DNA from: Vreelandella halophila
GTDB taxonomy: Bacteria; Pseudomonadota; Gammaproteobacteria; Pseudomonadales; Oleiphilaceae
Length of the DNA: 64,000 nucleotides
Assembly (NCBI RefSeq): GCF_019903425.1
Contig: NZ_JACHUZ010000013.1
Location: forward strand, 1,086,285 to 1,150,284
Direction: 5' to 3'
Shown here one piece after another: positions 34,595-42,529 of the stretch. Every line of letters begins with the position of its first letter. Position 1 is the first letter of the stretch. The position numbers were made by a program, and so were the translations under genes. The notes under the pieces are model-generated. The model saw only the letters and a list, made by a program, of their open reading frames with translations, searched no databases and had not been told where the DNA came from.

Positions 34595-36868
34595 TCAGGG
34601 ATTGAGCAGGATCGGCTCCAGTGCCTCGCCTTGCTCCTTCACCCTGCCAATGATCGCCGTTTCCGGGTACCCCAGGGCCTTCAGTTCGGCTACACAGGCG
34701 TCCGCCTGGTCCGCCGGCACGCTCGCCAGCAGGCCGCCGGCGGTCTGGGGGTCGAAGGCCAGCGGGTAGCGCGGATGATTGACCACTTCCTCCTGGTTGC
34801 GGATGGCGCGGCGCAGGCGCACGTTGGCCGGCTGCAGTGAGCTGAGGATGCCGGAGGCGGCGGTTTCCTCGGCGCCGGGCAGCACCGGTATGGCGCTCAG
34901 GTCCAGTTCCGCGTCTACGCCCGAGGGGCGGGTCATCTCCACCAGGTGGCCGAGCAGGCCGAAGCCGGTCACGTCCGTGCAGGCCTTTGCACCGTGTTCA
35001 TGGATGCAGCGGGCCGCCTTCTGGTTGGAGACCAGCATGGAGGCCAGGGCCGAATCGATCCAGCGCCCCTTGGCCTCCAGGCGTGGATGGGCGGCGAACA
35101 GGGTACCGGTGCCGACGGGCTTGGTCAGGATCAGCACGTCCCCGGGCCTCATGCCGCCCTTGCTCATGACGGTGTCCGGGTCAATGTAACCGTTGGCGGC
35201 GAAGCCCAGGGCCAGCTCCTTGCCCTCGCCGGTGTGGCCACCGACAAGGGCGCAGCCAGCCTCATTCAGGGTCTCCACGGCGCCGGCCATCATCTGGTAG
35301 ACCACATCCTCCACCTTGGATTCCAGGCCGTAGGGCACGGTTGCCACGGCGGTGGCGCTCTGGGCCTCGGCGCCCATGGCGAAGAGATCCCCGAGGCTGT
35401 GGTTGGCGGCGACCTGGCCGAAGATGTAGGGGTCGTCGATAAAGGCGCGGAAGAAGTCCACGGTGTGGACCATGGCCATACCGTCCGGTACGCGCACCAC
35501 GGCGGCGTCGTCCGGCGCATGGAGCCCCACCAGCACATCGTCGCGCTCAATGGGCTGGAGGTTGTTCAGGGCCCGCGAGAGCACGGTGCTGCCCACCTTG
35601 GCGCCGCAGCCGCCGCAGCGCATGGCCACGGCGGAGATGGCCTGCTGGGCCTCTTCACTGCTCAGTGCGATGCCCGAGGTGGGGTCGTCCTTGCTGTCCT
35701 CGCTCATGGCCGGCAGGTTGTTGAACTTCGCCATGAAGCGCCGGTCGATCCAGTCCTTCCAGCGCCAGACCCACTCGCCCGCGAAGCCGATGGGCCCGCG
35801 CGAGGCCACGGCGTACTGGTCGCCGGTGCTGATCAGGGCCAGCCACTGTTTCTGCGGGTGGTAGTCCTTCAGTGTCTTGCCGTGCACGGCACGGCGCAGG
35901 TTCTCCGCCAGCGGCTTGCCCTGGCGCACGGCAAAGACGCCGGCCTTCTCGCGTGGGTGGTTGATCATGGTGGCGATGTCGCCGGCGGCGAAGATGTTGG
36001 GGTCCGTCACGGTCTGCAGGGTGTCGCGCACCCGGATGAAACCGCCCTCGTCGAGTTCCAGCCCGGTGCCGGTCAGCCATTCCGCGCCGCCGGCCTGGGT
36101 GACCCAGAGCACTTCGTCCGCCTCGAAGGTCGCGCCGCTGGAGGCCACCAGCTGGCTGTCGTTGACCTTCTCAATCCGCGTTCGTTCGTGAACGTTTACG
36201 CCCCTTTCCCGCAGAACGGACTCGAAGCGGCGGCGAACACCGTCGTTATGCGTGGGCAGGAGCTGCTCGGAGGCATTGAACAGGTGGAAGCGGGCGGCTT
36301 CCGGGTCCTTGCCCATGGCGCCCAGCTCATTGCGCAGGCGGTACTGCATGGCCAGCGTCAGCTCCACGCCCCCGGCACCACCGCCGACCACGGCCACATT
36401 GAGCTCGCCCTCATGGTTTTCCATGCGTTCCAGCAGGGTCTGCCAGCGGTTGTTGAAGCGGTTGATGGGCTTGACGGGCACGCTGTGGTCCTCGGCCCCG
36501 GCGACCTGGTCGACCCGTGGTGTGGAGCCGATGTTGATGGACAGCAGGTCGTAGGGAATGGCCGGGCGGTCGCGGCAGATGACGCGCTGGTTGGTGCGGT
36601 CGATGTCGATGGCTTCGCTGCGGTAGAAGCGCGCGCCGGCGAACTCGGCCAGGCGGCTGAGGTCGATGTGGACGTCGTCGTAGCTGTAGTGACCGGCGAT
36701 GTAGCCGGGGAGCATGCCGGAGTAGGGGGTGTGCGTGTCGCGGCAGATGAGGTTGAGGCGCACGCCGGGGATGGGGTTCATGGCGAAGTTGCGCAGTACG
36801 CCGACGTGGCTGTGGCCGCCTCCGATGAGGACGATGTCGCGGAGTACTGGCTGGTCTGGTTGGTCCAT
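34595..36868 (-). CDS. selD: FAD/NAD(P) oxidoreductase fused to selenide, water dikinase (SelD)
   Basis: This 757-residue fusion has an NDH-2/FCSD-like pyridine nucleotide-disulfide oxidoreductase domain (about 1-375; LIGGGHSHVGVL near 11, VAVVGGGAGGVEL near 155, AAGDIATM near 290) and a SelD domain (about 405-757). C421 and K424 in GGCGAK correspond to the catalytic Cys17 and Lys20 of E. coli SelD, and GLHAPDDAAVVRVPDG, HSLGDLFAMGAE and ALVGGHTGEG are family motifs. SelD makes selenophosphate from selenide and ATP. The fused oxidoreductase may reduce the selenium source to selenide, which is inference. It is the selenium activation step for the senB cluster. No selA, selB or selU was seen here. 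Confidence 0.93.
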   Translation of the reverse strand: MDQPDQPVLRDIVLIGGGHSHVGVLRNFAMNPIPGVRLNLICRDTHTPYSGMLPGYIAGHYSYDDVHIDLSRLAEFAGARFYRSEAIDIDRTNQRVICRDRPAIPYDLLSINIGSTPRVDQVAGAEDHSVPVKPINRFNNRWQTLLERMENHEGELNVAVVGGGAGGVELTLAMQYRLRNELGAMGKDPEAARFHLFNASEQLLPTHNDGVRRRFESVLRERGVNVHERTRIEKVNDSQLVASSGATFEADEVLWVTQAGGAEWLTGTGLELDEGGFIRVRDTLQTVTDPNIFAAGDIATMINHPREKAGVFAVRQGKPLAENLRRAVHGKTLKDYHPQKQWLALISTGDQYAVASRGPIGFAGEWVWRWKDWIDRRFMAKFNNLPAMSEDSKDDPTSGIALSSEEAQQAISAVAMRCGGCGAKVGSTVLSRALNNLQPIERDDVLVGLHAPDDAAVVRVPDGMAMVHTVDFFRAFIDDPYIFGQVAANHSLGDLFAMGAEAQSATAVATVPYGLESKVEDVVYQMMAGAVETLNEAGCALVGGHTGEGKELALGFAANGYIDPDTVMSKGGMRPGDVLILTKPVGTGTLFAAHPRLEAKGRWIDSALASMLVSNQKAARCIHEHGAKACTDVTGFGLLGHLVEMTRPSGVDAELDLSAIPVLPGAEETAASGILSSLQPANVRLRRAIRNQEEVVNHPRYPLAFDPQTAGGLLASVPADQADACVAELKALGYPETAIIGRVKEQGEALEPILLNP

Positions 36869-36912
36869 TGGTACCTCTTGAACGATGGTTTTCCGCCATG
36901 GAAACGGGCGCC

Positions 36913-37089
36913 ACTGGGGACGGCTCTCAGGGAAACGCTGTAAATACTTTTCAGCTGCGCGATCCTGCTCCGCTGAAAAGTCCTGTGTTTACATCCGTGT
37001 AAACCCGTTTGCGCTTATTCGCGCAAACCCCTGTACGCTGCTCTTCCGCCATCCATGGCTCCAGAGCTTCCCTGAGAGCCGTCCCCAGT
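36913..37089. repeat. branched hairpin element, type B variant with three internal hairpins
   Basis: A perfect 22-bp stem (36913-36934 with 37068-37089) encloses 133 nt that hold at least three further hairpins: CTTTTCAGC with GCTGAAAAG, GTTTAC with GTAAAC (36987-37004) and GTTTGCGC with GCGCAAAC (37007-37028). The inner edge (CTCAGGGAAACGCTGTAAA) and CATCCATGG recall the type B elements at 41.1 and 42.4 kb. It lies in the divergent region upstream of the selD fusion and the outer membrane protein; this 511-base region holds no gene. Confidence 0.8.
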
Positions 37090-37133
37090 ACCGCCCTGCT
37101 CTTTACTGTGGGCGGTAACTATTACTTCTGATC

Positions 37134-37243
37134 GGCGCCGGCGGGGAGTGCTTGGAGGCAAGCTCGGTGGCCACGGATGGCCACCGCGCAGCCTACATGG
37201 ACGTACTTGTGGCGATTCCCGGAAAGCACTCCCCGCCGGCGCC
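37134..37243. repeat. branched hairpin element, type A copy 2
   Basis: A perfect 20-bp stem (37134-37153 with 37224-37243) encloses a 70-nt core homologous to that at 8617-8685, including a 7-bp internal hairpin GGTGGCC/GGCCACC where the first copy has GGTCGCC/GGTGACC. The outer stem sequence is unlike that of the first copy. Confidence 0.85.
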
Positions 37244-37379
37244 TGGCAATTGATTCTGGTGCTTGTATACGCAGCATGGAAGCAACCTGATTCCTGGCAC
37301 TGTTAAAAGCGCCACGGAATCACCGGGCGCGCTATGGTATCAATGCCCCTCGCGATACAGCGACAGGGAGAACGATCGC

Positions 37380-38114
37380 ATGAGGCAGGCCCATTCCGCG
37401 GTGGCTGTGCTGATCCTGCTGGTGCTGGCGACACCGGTGCAGGCGCAAAGTTACTACATCGGTGTGAACGGTGGCTATTCCGAGTTCCGGGATACGCGCT
37501 TCGCCTATGGTGATGGCGGGGATACCCGGGTGATTGGCGCCTATGAAGGGGGTGAGACGGCGTCGGTGAGTATTGGGCAGGCGTCCGAGGGCAATGAGAC
37601 CTTCAACGGCCGGACGGAACTTGAGCTCGGATTCCAGAGGGATCGTGTGGCCGGCATGGTGTTTGATGACACCACGAACGAGGAGCCGGCGGTTGATGAT
37701 GATCCGGTGGTGGATGAGGAAACCGGCGAGGTCGAGGAAGAGGGCAGCCGTGAGCGGGTGAATGATGTGTCGGGCCAGTCCGAGGCGGCGTTCGGGTTTG
37801 CGAATGCCATCGGGGATTTCAGCCTTACCAGCAGCACGGCGCTGGTTGGCGGTTTCGGGTTTGGCCTGGCGGAGGTGAATTTTGATCAGCACAGCGCGCG
37901 CGGTCGTGGGGTGGTGATGGATGAGAGTGACATCACCTACGGCTATCAGCTGATCGGTGGTCTGGCCTGGCAGCCGTTCAGTATGCTGGATCTGGAAGTC
38001 TCCTACCGGTACCGCTCCTGGGAGGACATCAGCCTGGAGGCGACCAATGGCGTCAAAAGCAATTTCTCGATGCGGTCCCATAATCTGATCGGGAGTCTGC
38101 GGTTGCGGTTTTAA
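37380..38114 (+). CDS. outer-membrane beta-barrel-like protein
   Basis: This 244-residue protein has a signal peptide (MRQAHSAVAVLILLVLATPVQA) followed by alternating short hydrophobic and acidic stretches, with a C-terminal SLRLRF that ends in phenylalanine, as in OMP beta-barrels (OmpW/OmpA-like porin fold). An acidic loop (DDTTNEEPAVDDDPVVDEETGEVEEEGSRE, about 98-127) is likely extracellular or calcium-binding. AGGGAG lies 9 bases before the ATG at 37380. The function is not recognised. Confidence 0.75.
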   Translation: MRQAHSAVAVLILLVLATPVQAQSYYIGVNGGYSEFRDTRFAYGDGGDTRVIGAYEGGETASVSIGQASEGNETFNGRTELELGFQRDRVAGMVFDDTTNEEPAVDDDPVVDEETGEVEEEGSRERVNDVSGQSEAAFGFANAIGDFSLTSSTALVGGFGFGLAEVNFDQHSARGRGVVMDESDITYGYQLIGGLAWQPFSMLDLEVSYRYRSWEDISLEATNGVKSNFSMRSHNLIGSLRLRF

Positions 38115-38169
38115 TCCGGGCGCGAGCTGCTAGTCTGGAAAGCAGTATCCGCAAACCGGAAGGATGGTC

Positions 38170-38595
38170 ATGGTCTGGCTGAAGTCGTTTGTTGCTGCAT
38201 TTCTCGCGACCCTGGTGTTCCATCAGGGTGTGTTCGGTCTGATGTATCTTGCTGAGATGGTTCCCGCCGCGCCCTATAACATGGAGCCGAGGGCGCCTCT
38301 TGGTGTGCCGGCGGTGGTCTCGCTGGCGTTCTGGGGTGGGCTCTGGGGGCTGCCTCTGTGGGCGGTGGTGCGGCGCATGGGCGCGCTGGGCTACTGGAGT
38401 GTCTCGCTGGTATTCGGGGCGGTTCTGCCCACTGCTGTTGCGATGCTGGTGGTCTTCCCGCTCAAGGGGCTGGATGTATCCGCGGCCACCTGGATCGGCG
38501 GGTTCATCCTCAACGGCGCCTGGGGCATCGGCACCGCGCTGTTCATGGTGCTGATGGGCGCCCGCCGTCCACCGGCGGATGCCCTGCAGATGTAG
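38170..38595 (+). CDS. small integral membrane protein, hypothetical
   Basis: This 141-residue protein has about four hydrophobic segments (SFVAAFLATLVFHQGVFGLMYL, VVSLAFWGGLWGLPLWAVV, VSLVFGAVLPTAVAMLVVFPL, WIGGFILNGAWGIGTALFMVL). The start is set at the ATG 38170, 6 bases after GGAAGG; the ATG at 38164 abuts that site. Family not recognised. It is 55 bases after the outer membrane protein gene and may be co-transcribed. Confidence 0.7.
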   Translation: MVWLKSFVAAFLATLVFHQGVFGLMYLAEMVPAAPYNMEPRAPLGVPAVVSLAFWGGLWGLPLWAVVRRMGALGYWSVSLVFGAVLPTAVAMLVVFPLKGLDVSAATWIGGFILNGAWGIGTALFMVLMGARRPPADALQM

Positions 38596-38615
38596 CAGCG
38601 AGCCCCGCCCGCGAT
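38592..38615. repeat. REP-like half element
   Basis: Degenerate GTAGCAGCGAGCCCCGCCCGCGAT unit, overlapping the stop codon region of the membrane protein gene. Confidence 0.55.
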
Positions 38616-38622
38616 CCCTGGC

Positions 38623-38937
38623 CTATCGCGAACACCGGTAGGCCGTACCACTCACCTCCGGCGTAATGCTGCCCTCATCATGCTGCCAGACTACGTGGGT
38701 GGCATCCCGCCTGGCGGCACTTTCCAGTGCGTTGTTGCGGGCAGCCGCCATGGCCTCGCCCTGGGACCAGTGGAATCCCGAGGAACTGCCGTAGACCGAC
38801 CCGGCAGGCTCACAGCCCTCCACCTCGGAAGGGTGCGCCTCCACAATCCGTGCCGCGTCCTGACTCATACCGGCGGCACAACCTGCCAATACCGCAGTGG
38901 CTGCGACCAGCACCGTTACCTGTCGTGCTATACCCAT
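38623..38937 (-). CDS. small lipoprotein, DUF4156-like
   Basis: This 104-residue protein starts at 38937 with MGIARQVTVLVAATAVLAGCAAG, a signal peptide with lipobox LAGC, so it should be a lipoprotein. The mature part (CEPAGSVYGSSSGFHWSQGEAMAAARNNALESAARRDATHVVW) resembles the short DUF4156/YjfI-like lipoproteins found in proteobacteria. Two cysteines remain near the ends of the mature domain. Function is unknown. The frame extends to 39015, but the lipobox fixes the start. Confidence 0.75.
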   Translation of the reverse strand: MGIARQVTVLVAATAVLAGCAAGMSQDAARIVEAHPSEVEGCEPAGSVYGSSSGFHWSQGEAMAAARNNALESAARRDATHVVWQHDEGSITPEVSGTAYRCSR

Positions 38938-38971
38938 CGAAATCTCCTGAAGCCCCTGCAACCCTGACCCA

Positions 38972-39028
38972 GTAGGAGCGAGCCCCGCTCGCGATAGACA
39001 CCTGATCGCGCACAAGGCGCGCTCCTAC
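38972..39028. repeat. REP-like palindrome pair
   Basis: Left unit GTAGGAGCGAGCCCCGCTCGCGAT and right unit ending GCGCGCTCCTAC, in the divergent region between the lipoprotein and the patatin-like genes. Confidence 0.78.
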
Positions 39029-39112
39029 GTCAATGCTGCCTTGATAACACGTTTTCCCGCTGAGCCGCTATGCTGAGACAAGGTGATACAGCAACCAAGT
39101 CAGGAGTGCAGG

Positions 39113-40246
39113 ATGACCCATACCGGCGTGGTACTGACCGGCGGTGGTGCCCGGGCCGCCTATCAGGTGGGGGTATTGCGGGCGATCTCGGATATGTACC
39201 CGGGCAGCGGTTACCCGTTTGATGTGGTGGTCGGTACCTCGGCGGGGGCCATCAACGCGGCGGCGCTGGCCGGCGGTGGCAGTATCTTCCGGCACAACGT
39301 GAGCCAGCTGGAGAACATCTGGGCGAACCTGAGCGTGGATCAGGTCTATCACGCGGGCTCCTTTGCCATCATGCGCAACATGAGCCGGGTGGCTCGCAAG
39401 CTGATCTCCGGTGGCGAACAGCGCCACAGCCTGTCCCTGCTGAACAATGAGCCGCTGCGCCAGCTGCTGGGGAAGGAGCTGGACTTTAATGCCATCCACG
39501 AGACCATTGAACAGGGGCACCTGCGTGCGGTCGGGCTCAATGCCTGCGGCTACACCACCGGTCGTAACCTGTGTTTTTTCGAAGGGGGCACGGACATCAC
39601 CAGCTGGAGCAACGGGCAGCGCGCCGGCTCACGCACCCAGCTGACCCTGGACCACGTGATGGCCTCATCCGCGATTCCAACGCTGTTCGAGCCTGTCCAT
39701 ATCAACCGGGAATACTTCGGCGATGGCGTGACCCGGCAGATCGCCCACATCAGCCCTGCCATCCGTCTGGGCGCGGAGAAAGTGGTCATCATCGGCGTCA
39801 GCGGCAACAGCCAGACCGAGCCCAAACGCCCGAAGCATCCGGCGATCCCCACTTTCGGGCAGATCATGAGCCATGTGTTCAACGGGCTCTTCCTGGACAC
39901 CCTGGAGTACGACATCGAGCGGCTGGACCTGATCAACCAGCTGGTCTCACTGATTCCACAGGAATCGCTGGCCCAGGCCGGGCTGGATCTCAAGCCCATT
40001 GAGCTGCTGGATATTTCACCCAGCCAGCCGCTGGAGGACATTGCGGAGCAGTATATGGATGGGCTGCCCACCGTCCTGAGAACCCTGGCGGGGGTGCCCG
40101 AGGATGGCAACGTTGCCGGGGCCAGCCTGGGCAGCTACCTGCTGTTCGATCACCGTTTCTGCCGCGACCTCATTGAGCTGGGCTACAAGGATGCTCAGGC
40201 TAAGAGCGACGAGATTGCCGGGTTCTTCGGCACCGGCAATCTCTGA
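39113..40246 (+). CDS. patatin-like phospholipase
   Basis: This 377-residue protein has the patatin oxyanion loop TGGGARAAYQVG near 9-20, the nucleophile elbow VVGTSAGAINAAALAG (Ser near 46) and the catalytic Asp in FGDGVTRQ near 205, giving a Ser-Asp dyad. A C-terminal region with LIPQESLAQAGLDLKPIELLDISPS follows. No signal peptide is seen, so it is probably cytoplasmic or peripheral. The ATG at 39113 follows CAGGAG by 6 bases. It may release fatty acids from phospholipids. The substrate is not indicated by the neighbours. Confidence 0.9.
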   Translation: MTHTGVVLTGGGARAAYQVGVLRAISDMYPGSGYPFDVVVGTSAGAINAAALAGGGSIFRHNVSQLENIWANLSVDQVYHAGSFAIMRNMSRVARKLISGGEQRHSLSLLNNEPLRQLLGKELDFNAIHETIEQGHLRAVGLNACGYTTGRNLCFFEGGTDITSWSNGQRAGSRTQLTLDHVMASSAIPTLFEPVHINREYFGDGVTRQIAHISPAIRLGAEKVVIIGVSGNSQTEPKRPKHPAIPTFGQIMSHVFNGLFLDTLEYDIERLDLINQLVSLIPQESLAQAGLDLKPIELLDISPSQPLEDIAEQYMDGLPTVLRTLAGVPEDGNVAGASLGSYLLFDHRFCRDLIELGYKDAQAKSDEIAGFFGTGNL

Positions 40247-40252
40247 GGTGGA

Positions 40253-41026
40253 TTAACTGAAACGGGAAAAATCCGGGGCCCGCTTCTCGCTGAACGCGGT
40301 AAACGCCTCTGTGGCCTCCGGTGACTGCAGCCGCTGGGCGAACCGTTCGCCTTCCCGCTGCATGGTCCCGGACACCTCTTCCGCAGTGGCGGCGTTCATC
40401 AGTTCCTTGGTGGCCCGCAGGGCGGCCGGTGGCAGGGCGGCCAGCTCGAGGCAGGTGTTCCAGGCGGTGGTTTCGGTCTCGGAGGGATCGCAGACGCCGT
40501 TGATCAGGCCGTAACGTTCCGCTTTCTCCGCATCGAAGGGGCGGCCGAGCAGCAGCAGTTCGCCGGCGCGTACGCGGCCGAGCCAGCGCGGCAGCAGCAG
40601 GCTGGAGGCGCCTTCGGCGCACAGGCCGAGGTTGGTGAAGGGCATTCGGAAGGTGGTGTTGCTGCCGGCGAAGGCCAGGTCGCAGTGCAGCAGCAGGGTG
40701 GTGCCGATGCCCACGGCGGGGCCGTTGGCGGCGGCGACCACGGGCTTGGTGGCTTCGGCGAGGCCGAACAGGAAGCGCCCGACCGGGGTGTGCTGGAATT
40801 CATCCGGCATGCCGCTGGCGAACTCGGAGAGGTCGTTGCCGGCGGTGAAGCATTCGGTGTTGCCGGTGATCAGGATGGCGCGGACGTCCGGGTCGTTGTG
40901 TGCCTCGGCCAGGCCGTCCGCGAGGGCGGTGTACATGGCGTGGGTGAGGGCGTTTTTCTGGTCCGGGCGGTGGATGCGCAGGATCAGGATTTGGTGGCTT
41001 TTTTCCTGGATGATGTTGTCGGTCAT
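40253..41026 (-). CDS. enoyl-CoA hydratase/isomerase family protein
   Basis: This 257-residue crotonase-fold protein has LRIHRPDQKNALTHAMYTALADGL at the N-terminus and AANGPAVGIGTTLLLHCDLAFAG near 100-120, with the oxyanion-hole glycine region intact. It is cytoplasmic and probably acts on a fatty or organic acyl-CoA. The nearby hydrolases do not settle a pathway. The stop faces the patatin gene 6 bases away (convergent). Confidence 0.9.
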   Translation of the reverse strand: MTDNIIQEKSHQILILRIHRPDQKNALTHAMYTALADGLAEAHNDPDVRAILITGNTECFTAGNDLSEFASGMPDEFQHTPVGRFLFGLAEATKPVVAAANGPAVGIGTTLLLHCDLAFAGSNTTFRMPFTNLGLCAEGASSLLLPRWLGRVRAGELLLLGRPFDAEKAERYGLINGVCDPSETETTAWNTCLELAALPPAALRATKELMNAATAEEVSGTMQREGERFAQRLQSPEATEAFTAFSEKRAPDFSRFS

Positions 41027-41086
41027 TGGTTTTTCCTGGGGTCCGGTTTTGGCATGAGTCGTTTGTCCTGGAAATCGGGCGCTTAC

Positions 41087-41198
41087 GAAAGGCTACGGGG
41101 GTGGGCTTTCAGGGACCGCTGTGAACCCATCCATGGGCGCTGGCGCGATGGCATCCCTGCCATCGAGCCTCCCTGAAAGCCCACCCCCGCATCCTTTC
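41087..41198. repeat. branched hairpin element, type B copy 1
   Basis: A perfect 20-bp stem (41096-41115 with 41170-41189), with a further 6-bp outer stem (41087-41092 with 41193-41198), encloses a 54-nt core (41116-41169). The core folds further: GCGATGGCA-like arms around TCCC, GCGC-TG-GCGC and CCCATCCATGGG. The exact reverse complement of this core lies at 42376-42429. The rest of the 318-base intergenic region up to the radical SAM gene shows no gene. Confidence 0.9.
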
Positions 41199-41344
41199 TT
41201 CCATGTGTTTGAGATAGTTGCCGTTATCAAACTGAGATGTGCTCAGAGTATAACGGCCCGCATCGATTCTGTAACATCATGGTCCACACGCTGTCTGGTG
41301 CGTATGAGAAACAATAGAAGTCGGTAACAGAGCAGGAAACGATA

Positions 41345-42301
41345 ATGGAAGAAACCGTCGCCCAACCGCTGAAGCTGCTGGATCCGCGCAAGTTCCGGGA
41401 TCCGTGGACGACCGCGGACGGGGAGCCGCGGGCGAGTGTGCGTCTGAACAAGCTGGAGACCCTCTGGTTCTGCACCGGGACGCTGTGCAACCTCACCTGC
41501 GAGCACTGCTATATCGAGTCCTCGCCCAGCAATGACAGCCTGGTCTACATCAGTGTGGATGAGGTGGCGGCGTATCTGGACGAGATTGAGCGGGAAGGGT
41601 TCGGCACCCGGACCATCGCCTTCACCGGCGGCGAGCCGTTCATGAATCCGGACATGGTGCCGATCCTGGACGAGGTGCTGCGGCGGGGTTATGAGGCTCT
41701 GGTGCTGACCAACGCCATGAAGCCGATGATGAAGGTCAGCGAGGCGCTTCTGGAGGTGCATCAGCAGTACGGCGACCGCCTGACCATGCGCATCTCCATC
41801 GACCATTACAGCAAGGACGTGCACGAGCAGGAGCGCGGTAAACGCTCCTGGGAACCGGCGATCCAGGGCATGCAGTGGCTCAGTGAGCATGGCTTCAATC
41901 TGGATATCGCCGGGCGGCTGTTCTCGGGGGAGACTGAGGACCAGATGCGCGCCGGCTTTGCGCGGCTGTTTGAACGTGAGGGCATTGGGATGGACGCCCG
42001 GGATTCGCACCAGGTGGTGCTGTTCCCGGAGATGGATGAGCGGGTGGACGTGCCGGAGATCACCACCGCCTGCTGGAGCAAGCTCAACGTCTCCCCGGAC
42101 GACCAGATGTGCGCCAGCTCCCGGATGGTCATCAAGCGCAAGGGCGCCGACCACCCCGTGGTCGTTCCCTGCACCCTGCTGCCGTACCAGCCCGAGTTCG
42201 AGCTGGGCCAGACCCTGAGCGAGAGCTTCCAGGAAGTGCCCCTCAACCACCCCCACTGCGCCAAGTTCTGCGTCCTCGGTGGCGCCAGCTGCTCTGGCTA
42301 G
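41345..42301 (+). CDS. radical SAM protein, family not recognised
   Basis: This 318-residue protein has the radical SAM cluster motif CNLTCEHC (CX3CX2C) near 44-51, the GGE motif AFTGGEPFMNPDM near 98 and LVLTNAMKPM. The C-terminal half has several cysteines (TACWSKL, MCASSRM, VVPCTLLP, CAKFCVLGGASC) that could hold an auxiliary cluster, as in SPASM-type enzymes. No precursor peptide or obvious partner lies beside it. Two type B hairpin elements with identical inverted cores bracket the gene at 41.1 and 42.4 kb. The substrate is unknown. Confidence 0.85.
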   Translation: MEETVAQPLKLLDPRKFRDPWTTADGEPRASVRLNKLETLWFCTGTLCNLTCEHCYIESSPSNDSLVYISVDEVAAYLDEIEREGFGTRTIAFTGGEPFMNPDMVPILDEVLRRGYEALVLTNAMKPMMKVSEALLEVHQQYGDRLTMRISIDHYSKDVHEQERGKRSWEPAIQGMQWLSEHGFNLDIAGRLFSGETEDQMRAGFARLFEREGIGMDARDSHQVVLFPEMDERVDVPEITTACWSKLNVSPDDQMCASSRMVIKRKGADHPVVVPCTLLPYQPEFELGQTLSESFQEVPLNHPHCAKFCVLGGASCSG

Positions 42302-42351
42302 AAGCTAGGTTCCTGAAAAGGTTGGCGTTAACCCAAGCGTTGAATCAAGGA

Positions 42352-42453
42352 TGGGAGGGGGAACCCTTTCCGGGAGGCTCGATGGCAGGGATGCCATCGC
42401 GCCAGCGCCCATGGATGGGTTCACAGCGGTCCCGGAAAGGGTTCCCCCTCCCA
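42352..42453. repeat. branched hairpin element, type B copy 2 (inverted)
   Basis: A perfect 24-bp stem (42352-42375 with 42430-42453) encloses a 54-nt core (42376-42429) identical to the reverse complement of 41116-41169. The stem sequence is different from that of the first copy. It lies between the convergent radical SAM and PfkB genes. Confidence 0.92.
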
Positions 42454-42465
42454 GCCGCAGGCAAC

Positions 42466-42498
42466 CAAAACAAAAATGCCCAGCACAAGGCCGGGCAT
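42466..42498 (-). terminator. Rho-independent terminator of the PfkB gene
   Basis: On the minus strand the hairpin ATGCCCGGC/GCTGGGCAT (one G-T pair, loop CTTGT region) is followed by TTTTGTTTT. It lies about 32 bases after the PfkB-family stop. Confidence 0.85.
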
Positions 42499-42529
42499 TT
42501 CCAGAAGCTTAAAAGGCAGAACTGGCGAT

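Noticed and set aside
34946-36943. 665-codon plus-strand open frame antisense to the selD fusion
   Set aside because: Low-complexity shadow; the minus strand encodes a complete oxidoreductase-SelD protein with active-site residues.
8598-42453. Interpreting the branched hairpins as integron attC sites
   Set aside because: No integrase or cassette array is seen, the cores lack recognisable attC R and L boxes, and several copies lie in divergent promoter regions.
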